NCBI RefSeq assembly: GCF_000224785.1
Contig: NZ_AGAV01000005.1
Span: forward strand, 248,001 to 312,000
Length of the DNA: 64,000 nucleotides
From: Lentibacillus jeotgali
GTDB lineage: Bacteria > Bacillota > Bacilli > Bacillales > Amphibacillaceae
Direction of reading: 5' to 3'
Below, piece after piece: positions 27,665 to 36,200 of the stretch. Position 1 is the first letter of the stretch; each line of letters begins with the position of its first letter. The translations under genes and the position numbers were made by a program. A model generated the notes under the pieces. It had not been told where the DNA came from, did not search any database, and saw only the letters and a list, made by a program, of their open reading frames with translations.

Positions 27665-28450
27665 ATGCTCAAAACTATCATGTTCGATCTCGATGATACA
27701 TTGATTTGGGATGAGAAAAGTATTGATGAGGCGTTCAAGGCAGCGTGCAGGCTTGCTGCACAAAAAAGTGACGCTGACCCGAATTTATTGGAAACTAAGA
27801 TTCGTGAACATGCGCAAAGCTTATTCGCCTCCTATGATACATATGAATTCACTGAGATGATCGGCATCAGCCCGTTTGAAGGATTATGGGGTGAATTTGA
27901 TGATGAAGGGGAATCCTTCCGTCAGTTAAATGAAATTGCTCCGATATATCGGAAGGAATCCTGGGCGAAAGCACTAAAAGAAGCGGGAGTTGATGATCCG
28001 CAGCTGGGCTTAGAGCTTGCTGAGGCATTCCAGGAAGAACGACGGAAAAATCAGTATGTGTTTGAGGAAACATTTGATGTGTTGAATAAGCTGAGAGGGG
28101 ATTACCAGCTTCTAATGCTTACCAACGGTTCCCCGGATCTTCAGCAGACAAAATTGAATATCACACCGGAAATAAAGCCCTATTTTGATCATATTGTCAT
28201 TTCGGGAGCATTTGGAAAGGGAAAACCGGATCCATCCATTTTCGACCATGCATTGAGTCTGTTATCCGCAGAAAAAGATGAAGTGCTAATGGTGGGCGAT
28301 AATCCGAATTCAGATATATTGGGCGCATCACGGGCTGGTGTGCAATCTGTCTGGATCAACCACCAAAAATATGAGATTGGTGATAACAATCCAACATTTG
28401 AAATCACAAGGTTAGAAGAGCTGTTGGAAGTGTTGGCGAAGCTGGATTGA
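27665..28450 (+). CDS. HAD-superfamily hydrolase (YsaA-like), possible phosphoserine phosphatase
   Basis: A 261-aa HAD phosphatase with motif I FDLDDTLIWD (Asp nucleophile and +2 Asp), motif II MLTNGS, motif III Lys in GKGKPDPSIF and motif IV VGDNPNSDI. It resembles B. subtilis YsaA in length and in the LIWDEKS start. It converges on serA and a class V aminotransferase across a shared terminator. That context suggests phosphoserine phosphatase, the third step of serine synthesis, but HAD proteins are promiscuous and the substrate is inferred only. Confidence 0.85.
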   Translation: MLKTIMFDLDDTLIWDEKSIDEAFKAACRLAAQKSDADPNLLETKIREHAQSLFASYDTYEFTEMIGISPFEGLWGEFDDEGESFRQLNEIAPIYRKESWAKALKEAGVDDPQLGLELAEAFQEERRKNQYVFEETFDVLNKLRGDYQLLMLTNGSPDLQQTKLNITPEIKPYFDHIVISGAFGKGKPDPSIFDHALSLLSAEKDEVLMVGDNPNSDILGASRAGVQSVWINHQKYEIGDNNPTFEITRLEELLEVLAKLD

Positions 28451-28543
28451 GGTCAGAAATGGGGGGAAAAGATACGCGTTATCAGACATTGTGAAGCGGA
28501 AGGTCAGGCGTGTGAGGCGGTGCTGACAGATAAGCCGTGACAC

Positions 28544-28577
28544 AAAAAAGCGCTTGAGACACTTCAAGCGCTTTTTT
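28544..28577. terminator. Bidirectional terminator between the HAD gene and serA
   Basis: AAAAAAGCGCTTGA pairs with TTCAAGCGCTTTTTT around a short loop, with A- and T-runs that serve both converging transcripts. Confidence 0.88.
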
Positions 28578-28610
28578 CAAATTTCTAGTTATATCAAGCC
28601 CAACGGCATT

Positions 28611-30194
28611 CTACAAATCAACTGCGGTGACGTCGTTAATTTCCTCAAGTTTTTTCAATGCTTCGAGATCCTGCTGCTCCGGATACTTATCAATGGTCAG
28701 AATCATGATGGCGTTGCCGCCGACATCAGAGCGGTCGACCTGCATCGTGGCGATGTTGATATGCTGATCGGAAAGAAGGCTCCCCATTTTTCCGATAACA
28801 CCTGGCTGGTCATTGTGATGGATGACAACGAGGTGTCCTTCAGGCATCACGTCAACACTGTAATTATCAACCCTGACGATACGGGCCCCGAGTCCGTTCA
28901 GAAGTGTCCCGGAAACACTGCGTACGCCTGACTTCGTTTTAACTTCAACAGTCATCAGGTTAGTGAATCCTTTTGTAGTTGATGTCCGGTTCTCATGAAT
29001 GGTAATGTCTTTTTTTTCGGCAAGGAACAGCGCGTTCACATCATTCACGTGACTGCCGAGGTGGCGCTCAAGCATTCCCTTCACAGCGTTCCGGGTGATT
29101 GGAGCTATTTCAACTTCTGACAGGTCGCCGGAGTAGTAAATGTTCACTTCTTCCGGTACGTCCTCTGTTAGCCGGATCAAGAACATGCCGAGCTTTTCAG
29201 CCAGATTGAAATATGGCTCGATCTGACTGAGGATGTCACCCGGTAGTGACGGCAGGTTAACCGGGTTTTTGACCATCTCGCCGCTTAAATGGCTAAGAAC
29301 GTCGCGGCATACATCGATAGCGACATTTTCCTGAGCCTCTACGGTGCTGGCGCCCAGATGCGGTGTAGCAACCACTTGAGGTAATTCCAGCAGTTTATGA
29401 TCATGAAATGGCTCCTCCTCAAGCACGTCGATGGCAGCACCGTCCACTTTTCCGGAAACAATTGCATCATACAGTGCATCTTCCTCGATGATACCGCCGC
29501 GTGCACAGTTGACAATATGAACGCCATCCTTCATTTGCCGGAAAGCTTCGGCTCCGATCATGTGTCGGGTCTCCTGCATGAGCGGCGTATGGACGGTAAT
29601 ATAATCTGCTTCTCGCAAAACGTCTTCCAATTCGCCGTACTGAATCCCCATTTTGTCTGCTTTTTCCTCGGTTAAAAACGGGTCATAGGCTATGATGTTC
29701 ATCCGCTGACCTTTGGCACGATAAGCTACTTCTGTTCCGATTCGTCCGAGACCGACAATGCCGAGTGTTTTATTCTTCACTTCAACACCGACATACTTTG
29801 AGCGTTCCCACTTATGATTCTTTAAGGCTGAATGGGCCTGCGGGATCTTGCGGGAAAGCGTCATAATCATGGCCATGGTATGTTCAGCCGCTGAATTGGT
29901 GTTGCCGTTTGGTGCATTGACGACGATGACCCCGTTTTCAGTTGCAGCGTCAAGATCAATATTGTCAACACCGACGCCGGCACGTCCAATGATTTTCAGT
30001 TTGTCCGCCCTTTCAATGATGCTGCGGGTCACTTTGGTTTGGCTCCGCACCAGCAGGGCATCGAATTCCGGTATTCGTTTTTCCAGTTCTTCAGGCTTCA
30101 GATCCGTTTCCTTTGTGATGGAAACATCTTTACCTTTATGCAGAACGTCAAGTCCTTCGTCACTGATTGGGTCTGCTATTAATATATGAAACAT
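28611..30194 (-). CDS. serA: D-3-phosphoglycerate dehydrogenase
   Basis: A 527-aa SerA of the long type: substrate and NAD domains (VGLGRIGTEVA motif; catalytic Arg in NCARGG, Glu in DVLEEEPF, His in TPHLGAS), then an intervening domain and a C-terminal ACT domain that senses serine (HHNDQPGVIGKMGSLL, MILTID). It oxidises 3-phosphoglycerate to 3-phosphohydroxypyruvate. Its ribosome site lies within the last codons of the upstream aminotransferase gene and its ATG directly follows that stop codon, indicating translational coupling. Confidence 0.96.
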   Translation of the reverse strand: MFHILIADPISDEGLDVLHKGKDVSITKETDLKPEELEKRIPEFDALLVRSQTKVTRSIIERADKLKIIGRAGVGVDNIDLDAATENGVIVVNAPNGNTNSAAEHTMAMIMTLSRKIPQAHSALKNHKWERSKYVGVEVKNKTLGIVGLGRIGTEVAYRAKGQRMNIIAYDPFLTEEKADKMGIQYGELEDVLREADYITVHTPLMQETRHMIGAEAFRQMKDGVHIVNCARGGIIEEDALYDAIVSGKVDGAAIDVLEEEPFHDHKLLELPQVVATPHLGASTVEAQENVAIDVCRDVLSHLSGEMVKNPVNLPSLPGDILSQIEPYFNLAEKLGMFLIRLTEDVPEEVNIYYSGDLSEVEIAPITRNAVKGMLERHLGSHVNDVNALFLAEKKDITIHENRTSTTKGFTNLMTVEVKTKSGVRSVSGTLLNGLGARIVRVDNYSVDVMPEGHLVVIHHNDQPGVIGKMGSLLSDQHINIATMQVDRSDVGGNAIMILTIDKYPEQQDLEALKKLEEINDVTAVDL

Positions 30195-31349
30195 TTAAGA
30201 ACCTCCTGAAAGCATAATTTCCTGAGCTGCCCTGACGCCTCTTCCAAGCTCGGCAGGTTTTCCGATTTTATTTAAACCCACTTCAACCATACTGATGGTC
30301 TGGAGAATATCTGCCGGTGAACAGTAACCCATGTGACCGATGCGGAATATGCTGCCTTTCAAATGCTTCTGGCCGCCAGCTACGGTTAGATCGAATTCAG
30401 TTTTCAGCACTTTCCGAAGCGCATCCGGATCAAAATCGTCCGGCTTTATGGCTGTCACTGTTGGGGATGCGGCCTGATCACTCGTCAGAAGCGGTATATC
30501 GAGCGTTTTAAAAGCCGCCCGCGTCATATCCCTCATTTGCCGGTGCCGTAAAAAAACCGCCTCAAGTCCTTCTTGCTCTATAAGCTCAAGCGCTTGGCTG
30601 AGTCCAAATAATAATGATAAAGCCGGTGTGAAAGGTGTCGAGTCATTCTCCAGCTGATCGCGGTACTTCGCTAAATCAAAATAAAAGGAAGGACGGCTGT
30701 TATTTTCAATCACTTTCCAGGCCCGACCGCTTACGGCAGCAAACGTCAGACCTGGAGGAAGCATCATAGCTTTTTGGGAACCGGTTATGAGAATATCAAT
30801 CTCCCAGTCATCCATTCTAACGTTTGCACCACCAACACCGGAAACACCATCCACGATAAAAAGCGCATCTGAATGCTTCCGAATAATCTGGGCTAGTTCC
30901 TTAATCGGATTCAAAACCCCGGTGGATGTTTCACAGAGGGTCGCAAAAACTGCTTTAATATACGGGTGTTTTTTTAAATATTTTTCGATTTTCTCCGGAG
31001 CGGCAGCTTCTCCCCATTCCACGTCACAACGATGAGTGAGGATTTGGTGCTCAGTGCAAATTTGGGCAAAACGGTCACCAAACGCGCCTGTCACAATGAC
31101 CAGAACTTCATCACCAGGTTGAACGGCATTGACGACTGCAGTCTCCAAGCCAGCGGTGCCGCTCCCGGCAATCATCAGAACATCCTGGTTGGTTCCAAAC
31201 ACTGGCTTTAATTTCGGTTTAATACTATGTAATAGATCCTTCGTTTCCTGATCACGGTGACCGATCATCGGCTGGTTCATCGCGTGCTGGACACTTGGCG
31301 GGATTGGTGTCGGCCCTGGAATCCGTAAAAACTGTTGATCCGGCAACAT
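30195..31349 (-). CDS. Class V aminotransferase, probable partner of SerA
   Basis: A 384-aa PLP enzyme of the serine-pyruvate/alanine-glyoxylate group: RIPGPTPIPPSV at the start, GSGTAGLETAVVN, VDGVSGVGG and PLP Lys in TGSQKAMMLPPG. The operon with serA suggests that it transaminates 3-phosphohydroxypyruvate, in place of classical SerC. PucG-like ureidoglycine-glyoxylate or serine-glyoxylate aminotransferase is the main alternative. It has a gaaaggaga site and a good promoter upstream. Confidence 0.88.
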   Translation of the reverse strand: MLPDQQFLRIPGPTPIPPSVQHAMNQPMIGHRDQETKDLLHSIKPKLKPVFGTNQDVLMIAGSGTAGLETAVVNAVQPGDEVLVIVTGAFGDRFAQICTEHQILTHRCDVEWGEAAAPEKIEKYLKKHPYIKAVFATLCETSTGVLNPIKELAQIIRKHSDALFIVDGVSGVGGANVRMDDWEIDILITGSQKAMMLPPGLTFAAVSGRAWKVIENNSRPSFYFDLAKYRDQLENDSTPFTPALSLLFGLSQALELIEQEGLEAVFLRHRQMRDMTRAAFKTLDIPLLTSDQAASPTVTAIKPDDFDPDALRKVLKTEFDLTVAGGQKHLKGSIFRIGHMGYCSPADILQTISMVEVGLNKIGKPAELGRGVRAAQEIMLSGGS

Positions 31350-31395
31350 GCTATATCTCCTTTCTTCCTGAACGTGTCGTTAGTTTGATTCATCT

Positions 31396-31423
31396 ATCAT
31401 AGCAAAAATGCGATTATTGTCAA
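31396..31423 (-). promoter_or_regulatory. SigmaA promoter of the aminotransferase-serA operon
   Basis: On the minus strand TTGACA (31423-31418) and TATGAT (31401-31396) are 16 bases apart, about 50 bases before the start codon. I see no T-box or other riboswitch. Confidence 0.65.
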
Positions 31424-31543
31424 TAATTCGGGATTATCAGAAAGATTATTATCAGGCACTATTTTGATTAGAATGGTAGACAAAATGATTTCCAATGATT
31501 ATTCTTAATATTAACTATAAATTCTGGGGAGGAGAGAGTTCTG

Positions 31544-32461
31544 ATGCGTATCGTTGTATTGGGAGCAGGAGCATTGGGTGTCTACTTCGGCGGGCGCTGG
31601 ATTCAGGCAGGCGCCGATGTGACATTTTTGGTCAGAGAACAAAGAGCGGCACAAATTAAAGAAAATGGTTTGATAATTAAAAGTACACATGGAGATTATG
31701 AGATAAGGGATCCTCACGTAATAACAGCTCCAAGCGAGGTTAAATCAGCAGACCTCGTGCTGTTCAGTGTTAAAGGATTTCATCTTGAAGGAGCACTGGA
31801 TAATTTAATTGCTTTGGCGGCAAAAGGAGCTTATGTACTGCCGGTACTCAATGGCATCGAACACATAAAAATTCTGCAGGAAACAATCGGCAGGGACTAT
31901 GTGATCGGCGGTTTGTCCTATATTTTTGCTGCGTTAAATGATAAAGGGCATGTCAAGCAGGCGGGGGATATGCATCATTTGTATTTTGGGCCGCTCGAAC
32001 CTTCTCAGGAAAATATCTGCAAACAGCTGGCGGAGATCTCAGAGAACGCTGGATTCATTTCAAAAAACAGCAGGGACATAATGCAGGAACTCTGGAAAAA
32101 GTATATGTTCATCACGGCATTGTCGGGTGTGACCACGGCTGCTAATCTGCCAATCGGAGCAGTCCGGGAGCAACCTGAAACACTGCATATTGCCGAAATG
32201 ATACTTCGAGAAATTCAGGAACTGGCGAAAAAATATGGTGCTGTCATAATAGATGCCGATGTCGAGGCAGCCATGAAGAATGTACAATCGCTGGATTCTG
32301 AAGCCACGTCATCCATGCACAAAGACCGGCGAAAGGGCTTGCGTCTTGAAGTCGATCATTTGCAGGGAGGGGCAGTAAGGCTGGCTGAGAGTGTACAATT
32401 GGATGTTCCTTATATAAGAGCTGTGCTGGGGATGATCAAGCCGTTTGATATGCTTAAATGA
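31544..32461 (+). CDS. 2-Dehydropantoate 2-reductase family protein (PanE/ApbA)
   Basis: A 305-aa protein with the NADPH motif GAGALGVYFGGRW, the central VLNGIEHI segment, Lys in LWKKYMFITALSG and the C-terminal RKGLRLEVDHLQGG, all family features of ketopantoate reductase. Intact PanE makes pantoate for coenzyme A. Bacillaceae often have several PanE-like paralogues, so this may act on another keto acid. It is monocistronic with its own terminator; a gggaggagag site precedes ATG 31544. Confidence 0.85.
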   Translation: MRIVVLGAGALGVYFGGRWIQAGADVTFLVREQRAAQIKENGLIIKSTHGDYEIRDPHVITAPSEVKSADLVLFSVKGFHLEGALDNLIALAAKGAYVLPVLNGIEHIKILQETIGRDYVIGGLSYIFAALNDKGHVKQAGDMHHLYFGPLEPSQENICKQLAEISENAGFISKNSRDIMQELWKKYMFITALSGVTTAANLPIGAVREQPETLHIAEMILREIQELAKKYGAVIIDADVEAAMKNVQSLDSEATSSMHKDRRKGLRLEVDHLQGGAVRLAESVQLDVPYIRAVLGMIKPFDMLK

Positions 32462-32468
32462 CACAGAA

Positions 32469-32517
32469 CAAAAAGCCAGCCTGCCGCTTAGCATTCAGCG
32501 TGCAGGATGGCTTTTTT
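32469..32517. terminator. Bidirectional terminator between the panE-like and BCCT genes
   Basis: AAAAAGCCA-GCCTGC pairs with GCAGGA-TGGCTTTTTT; A- and T-runs flank both sides. Confidence 0.8.
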
Positions 32518-32527
32518 AGATTATTTT

Positions 32528-34018
32528 TTAGCCGCGTCCTTTGATTGCCTGAACCTCTTTGTTCAGTGCTTTAAATAGGGCAATGATCATGAGTATCATC
32601 ACAAAAGAGAACGGGAGTGCTGCAACGATGATGGTATTCTGGATTGCTTGGAGTCCGCCTACATAAAGCAGGATCAGTGCAACCGACGACTGGGCAATCC
32701 CCCATGCGATCTTGATCTTGTTTGCCGGCTCCAATGAACCATGTGTCGATTGCATGCCGAGAACGAATGTGGCTGAGTCGGCCGATGTAATAAAGAATGA
32801 TCCAATCAGCAATATCGCTATAACCGACAGGACAAGTGATAATGGCAGCTGGTCAAACATATTGAACAGAACCAATTCGGTTGTGTATTGTGTCAGTTCA
32901 ACACCGCTGTTTTGTACGTTGCCTGCCGTTGTACCGAATGTCGCGTACCAGATGGAGACAAGCAGGGTCGGCAAAATCAGGACACCGGTCATAAATTGAC
33001 GGATAGTACGTCCGCGTGATACACGGGCAATAAACATACCGACAAATGGTGCCCATGAAATCCACCATGCCCAGTAGAAAATGGTCCACGCATCAAGCCA
33101 GCCGCGGTTATCGCTTTCCAGCGGCGAGGTGCGGAAGCTTGTTTGGATGATGTTTTGCATATACATGCCAAACGTCTCGGTAAACATGTTAAGTATGAGC
33201 AATGTCGGACCGACGACTAATACAGCGATCAGCAGGATAATCGAGAGCACCATGTTAGTATTGGATAAATATTTAATACCTTTACTCAACCCGGACCATG
33301 CTGAAATCAAAAACAGCAGCGTCACAACGGTTATAATGATGAATTGTGATGTGAAGCCAACTTCAAAGTTGAACAGATGCGACAGTCCGCCGTTAATTTG
33401 CACAGCACCAAAGCCAAGTGAGGTGGCTACCCCAAAGACCGTTGCAAAGACAGCCAGCACGTCAATTAATGTGCCAAGCGGACCGTCCATCTTTTTGCCA
33501 AACAATGGCTTCAGTGTTGAGGAAATCAATCCCGGTTCATCTTTCCGGAATTGGAAAAATGCCAACGCCAGTGCGGTTACACCATACATGGCCCAAACGT
33601 GAAGCCCCCAGTGAAAATAGGCATAGGACAGACCTTCTTTAAATGCCTGACCGGAACCTTCTTCTGCTGTCGGTGCGTCAGACATATAATGGAAAAGTGG
33701 TTCAGCCGCACCATAAAAGACAAGCCCGATTCCCATTCCCGCTGAGAACAGCATGGCAACCCATGTTGCCGTGGAGAAGTCCGGCCTGTCATTATCCTTG
33801 CCGAGACGGATTTTTCCCATTGGGCTGACGGCAATAAAAATCGCCACGATAACCAGTGCGGACATGAGGAGCATATAATACCATCCGAATGTTGTGGCAA
33901 CGTAGGATTTGATACTTCCGGTTATTGCTTCGAATTGGGTCGGGAATATAGCACCGAATATAACAGTGATAATAACTAAAGCAACTGTGATATAAAAAAC
34001 TCTAGATACGTTTTTCAT
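32528..34018 (-). CDS. opuD: BCCT-family glycine betaine transporter
   Basis: A 496-aa secondary transporter with twelve hydrophobic spans. The SAGMGIGLVFYGAAEP segment carries the glycine-rich motif of Na+-coupled betaine carriers, and WAWWISWAPFVGMFIARVSRG is the BCCT signature (shown in part) with the aromatic betaine box. It imports glycine betaine with Na+ under high salinity. The cytosolic tail is short, so osmosensing by a long C-terminal helix as in BetP is not evident. OpuD is the Bacillus orthologue; uptake of other betaines is possible. An agggggtt site precedes the ATG. Confidence 0.9.
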   Translation of the reverse strand: MKNVSRVFYITVALVIITVIFGAIFPTQFEAITGSIKSYVATTFGWYYMLLMSALVIVAIFIAVSPMGKIRLGKDNDRPDFSTATWVAMLFSAGMGIGLVFYGAAEPLFHYMSDAPTAEEGSGQAFKEGLSYAYFHWGLHVWAMYGVTALALAFFQFRKDEPGLISSTLKPLFGKKMDGPLGTLIDVLAVFATVFGVATSLGFGAVQINGGLSHLFNFEVGFTSQFIIITVVTLLFLISAWSGLSKGIKYLSNTNMVLSIILLIAVLVVGPTLLILNMFTETFGMYMQNIIQTSFRTSPLESDNRGWLDAWTIFYWAWWISWAPFVGMFIARVSRGRTIRQFMTGVLILPTLLVSIWYATFGTTAGNVQNSGVELTQYTTELVLFNMFDQLPLSLVLSVIAILLIGSFFITSADSATFVLGMQSTHGSLEPANKIKIAWGIAQSSVALILLYVGGLQAIQNTIIVAALPFSFVMILMIIALFKALNKEVQAIKGRG

Positions 34019-34092
34019 GTAACCCCCTGATGTAATTTTGACGTCATAACAATGCTGTGAGATATTAAATCGTATTTAGACATAAATGCTCG

Positions 34093-34150
34093 ATTCTGTT
34101 CAACTAATATTCAGTGGGAAAAAAGACACCCACTGAATGAAGTTTCACTT
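34093..34150. repeat. Interspersed hairpin repeat, copy 2
   Basis: TTCTGTTCAACTAAT, hairpin ATTCAGTGGG / CCCACTGAAT (34109-34138), then GAAGTTTCACTT. It matches the parts and order of 24207-24270. It lies in the 322-bp gap 34019-34340, which also holds a perfect 11-bp hairpin GGCTGCTCCAA / TTGGAGCAGCC at 34231-34258 and is otherwise empty. Confidence 0.7.
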
Positions 34151-34302
34151 TATTATTATACGTCTTTTCTGAAGAAATACAAATATAATTATTAGCTAGA
34201 TGCCACAGAAAGCTGATATGACAGTAAAATGGCTGCTCCAAATTGAATTGGAGCAGCCAGAAGCTAAAGAGGAAGGTATAGAGGCTGAGTGATAATCAAA
34301 AC

Positions 34303-34332
34303 AGAGAACCTCCGCTTAATTGAAGGTTCTCT
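34303..34332 (-). terminator. Terminator after the Mn2+-riboswitch gene
   Basis: AGAGAACCT pairs with AGGTTCTCT; on the minus strand it runs into GTTTTG. Confidence 0.55.
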
Positions 34333-34340
34333 GCTAATCA

Positions 34341-34793
34341 TCAGTTTTCCATCATTTTTTTCCGCCGGTGTTCTTCTGATAGGAAGTTAAAAAAGGTCTG
34401 CATGCTGAATTTTGGCTTGGCTTTAACGTTATTGATGTATTGATCTTTTGTATAATCATTCACATGCTCGCTGTCCTTAATCCGTTTGATGATATGATTT
34501 ATTCCGATTTGCTGTATTTCTTTATTCACGTGCTTGGACTCTTTGTACAGCGCAGCTCCAATCGCGCCAAGCAGCGCGTAAAGACCGAGGGCCAGCATCA
34601 TATCCTGACCGTGTCCTTGGATAACCAGCATGAAAAATAGATTGATAATCGAAATACTTAATAATGGAATGGCAACAAGCATATACTTGGAACTTTTCTT
34701 AAGTTTTGGTTTGACCAGCTCATCAATAATCTCCAGTTCCTTCTCGATGAATGTAGGCATCCCTTTGGACATAAATTGATTCATATAAGTCAT
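34341..34793 (-). CDS. Two-span membrane protein, probably DUF5392/YwnF-like, under Mn2+ riboswitch control
   Basis: A 150-aa protein with a hydrophilic start (FIEKELEIIDELVKPKLKK), two membrane helices (about residues 38-60 and 66-84) and a basic helical tail rich in Lys and His. The layout and FIEKE...KPxLKKSSKY pattern resemble the YwnF/DUF5392 family, though I cannot confirm this. The family has no established function. The start follows gaggag. The 5' leader carries a yybP-ykoY riboswitch, so the protein is probably made when Mn2+ is high, which hints at a role in manganese tolerance or export. Confidence 0.7.
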   Translation of the reverse strand: MTYMNQFMSKGMPTFIEKELEIIDELVKPKLKKSSKYMLVAIPLLSISIINLFFMLVIQGHGQDMMLALGLYALLGAIGAALYKESKHVNKEIQQIGINHIIKRIKDSEHVNDYTKDQYINNVKAKPKFSMQTFFNFLSEEHRRKKMMEN

Positions 34794-34873
34794 ACGCTCC
34801 TCAAAATTAATTTAATCAAGTGTATGTCGTAATCGGCTGCGGATAATACCAATTATATAGACTGAATGATATG

Positions 34874-35000
34874 AAAAAAGACCTGACCATTTGAATGGCA
34901 AGGTCTTGCTAACAACTGTCCGTTGCCAGCAAAGCCGGGAATATAAGATACACTCCGAAATGACGACTTTGCTGTAAAAGCTACTCCCCTTAAGGAATTT
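34874..35000 (-). promoter_or_regulatory. yybP-ykoY (Mn2+) riboswitch with terminator
   Basis: The minus strand carries the conserved blocks of this class in order: AAGGGGAGTAGC, GTCGTCATTTCGG, CCCGGCTTTGCTGGCAACGG and AGCAAGACCTT. AAGG at the start pairs with CCTT at the end (P1). The last block overlaps an intrinsic terminator, AAGACCT...AGGTCTTTTTT. The class binds Mn2+ and, in Firmicutes, Mn2+ binding usually keeps the P1 helix formed and prevents termination. The next gene is the two-span membrane protein at 34341-34793. Confidence 0.88.
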
Positions 35001-35012
35001 ACTCCTATACTT

Positions 35013-35041
35013 ATTATATAATGATAACCGTTATTTGTCAT
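35013..35041 (-). promoter_or_regulatory. Promoter of the riboswitch transcript
   Basis: On the minus strand ATGACA (35041-35036) and TATAAT (35018-35013) are 17 bases apart, just upstream of the aptamer. On the plus strand the spacer reads ATGATAACCGTTATT, a partial match to a Fur/MntR-like dyad; this is suggestive only. Confidence 0.7.
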
Positions 35042-35156
35042 ATTAAAAGTCTGGTATAGAAATTTCAAACAGTTATAGTGGAAAAAGCAGGAATACATAA
35101 GCATTTTCGCGAAACTATTAACTTGGGAAAGGAAAAATTATTTGGAGGGATTTGCG

Positions 35157-35489
35157 TTGGCTACAATTGATGACTTTATGGAAATTGATATGCGTGTTGG
35201 TACGGTTATTAGGGCAGAACCATTTCCGGAAGCCAAAAAGCCGGCTATTAAACTGGAGATAGATTTTGGTGAGGCGATTGGAACGAAACAATCCTCGGCA
35301 CAAATTACTCGGAGATATGAGCCGGAAGAGCTGGAAGGACGCCAGGTTGTCGGTGTCGTGAACTTCCCGTCGATGCGGATTGCCGGTTATAAATCAGAAG
35401 TCCTAGTCATTGGCGGTGTCCAGGAGGAGAATGATGTTGTACTGCTGAGACCGGATGAACCGGTTGCGAATGGTACAAGGATTTCGTAG
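35157..35489 (+). CDS. csaA: CsaA-like tRNA-binding-domain protein
   Basis: A 110-aa OB-fold protein: MATIDDFMEIDMRVGTVIRAE, then GTKQSSAQITRRY and GVVNFPSMRIAGYKSEVLV (in part), very close to B. subtilis CsaA, which is also 110 aa. CsaA binds tRNA-like ligands and has been described as a chaperone in protein secretion. TTG 35157 is chosen because it gives the CsaA length and follows ggaggga at a good distance. It is followed 3 bp later by a small membrane-protein gene. Confidence 0.92.
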   Translation: MATIDDFMEIDMRVGTVIRAEPFPEAKKPAIKLEIDFGEAIGTKQSSAQITRRYEPEELEGRQVVGVVNFPSMRIAGYKSEVLVIGGVQEENDVVLLRPDEPVANGTRIS

Positions 35490-35492
35490 AGG

Positions 35493-35645
35493 ATGACTCC
35501 GATACCGATCGCATTCATAATCCCCTATATCAGTGGAATAACGATCTGGATTGCCTTTACTTTGGCTTTGATTGTAAGTGCTATTACAATCAGTCTCATG
35601 CCGGCTTTTATGAAATTATCCAATGAAGAGGGACCGTATTGGTAG
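35493..35645 (+). CDS. 50-aa single-span membrane protein
   Basis: ATG 35493 lies three bases after the csaA stop codon. The product, beginning MTPIPIAFIIPYISGITIWI, is one long hydrophobic span with a short charged tail MKLSNEEGPYW. The ribosome site of the next gene (taggtgg) overlaps the end of this frame, implying translational coupling csaA - this gene - grpB-like gene. No family is recognised. It is too short for common gene callers. Confidence 0.55.
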   Translation: MTPIPIAFIIPYISGITIWIAFTLALIVSAITISLMPAFMKLSNEEGPYW

Positions 35646-35653
35646 GTGGTACA

Positions 35654-36172
35654 ATGCGCAAAGTAGACGTGGTTCATTATGATGCATTTTGGCCGATTTT
35701 ATTTGATATTGAAGCGGGGAAATTGCAGCGGATATTTAGTGACGAAATAATTGATATTCATCATATCGGCAGTACATCCGTGGAGGGCCTTTATGCCAAA
35801 CCGGTGATCGACATGATGCCGGTCGTAAGGGACATCAACCGGATTGATCAATTCGACCTGGGGATGGAGACAATTGGCTATGAAGCGAAAGGGGAATTTG
35901 GGATAACCGGAAGGCGCTTTTTTCAAAAAGGCGGAAATGAACGGACCCATCACATACACATATTTGAAGCGGGAAATCACCACATAGAGCGCCACTTGGC
36001 ATTCCGGGACTATTTGCGGGAACATCCGGATAAAGCTGTCAGCTATAGCCGTTTGAAATTGGAATTGGCTGCATGTTTTCCGGATGATATAGATGCTTAT
36101 ATAGATGGCAAGAATCGGTTTGTACTGGAAACTGAACGGAAGGCGCTGGCTTGGTATCAGAAAAGGGTATGA
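35654..36172 (+). CDS. GrpB family (UPF0157) nucleotidyltransferase-fold protein
   Basis: A 172-aa protein with the GrpB pattern: YDAFWPILFDIEAGKLQRIF, then IHHIGSTSVEGLYAKPVIDMM, whose GS...D-x-M arrangement is the nucleotidyltransferase-like core, then HHIHIFEAGNHH and HLAFRDYLREHP. Bacterial members are widespread and uncharacterised. ATG 35654 is preferred over the more upstream in-frame start, and its ribosome site lies in the preceding small gene. Cytosolic. Confidence 0.87.
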   Translation: MRKVDVVHYDAFWPILFDIEAGKLQRIFSDEIIDIHHIGSTSVEGLYAKPVIDMMPVVRDINRIDQFDLGMETIGYEAKGEFGITGRRFFQKGGNERTHHIHIFEAGNHHIERHLAFRDYLREHPDKAVSYSRLKLELAACFPDDIDAYIDGKNRFVLETERKALAWYQKRV

Positions 36173-36200
36173 CTTGAATGGGTAACTGGGATTTTATGGT

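Noticed and set aside
34231-34258. Perfect 11-bp hairpin as a terminator
   Set aside because: No T-run on either strand and no transcript end nearby that lacks one; kept only as a note in the region entry.
35019-35035. Fur/MntR-like dyad in the riboswitch promoter
   Set aside because: The match to a Fur box is partial (several mismatches) and could be chance in AT-rich DNA.
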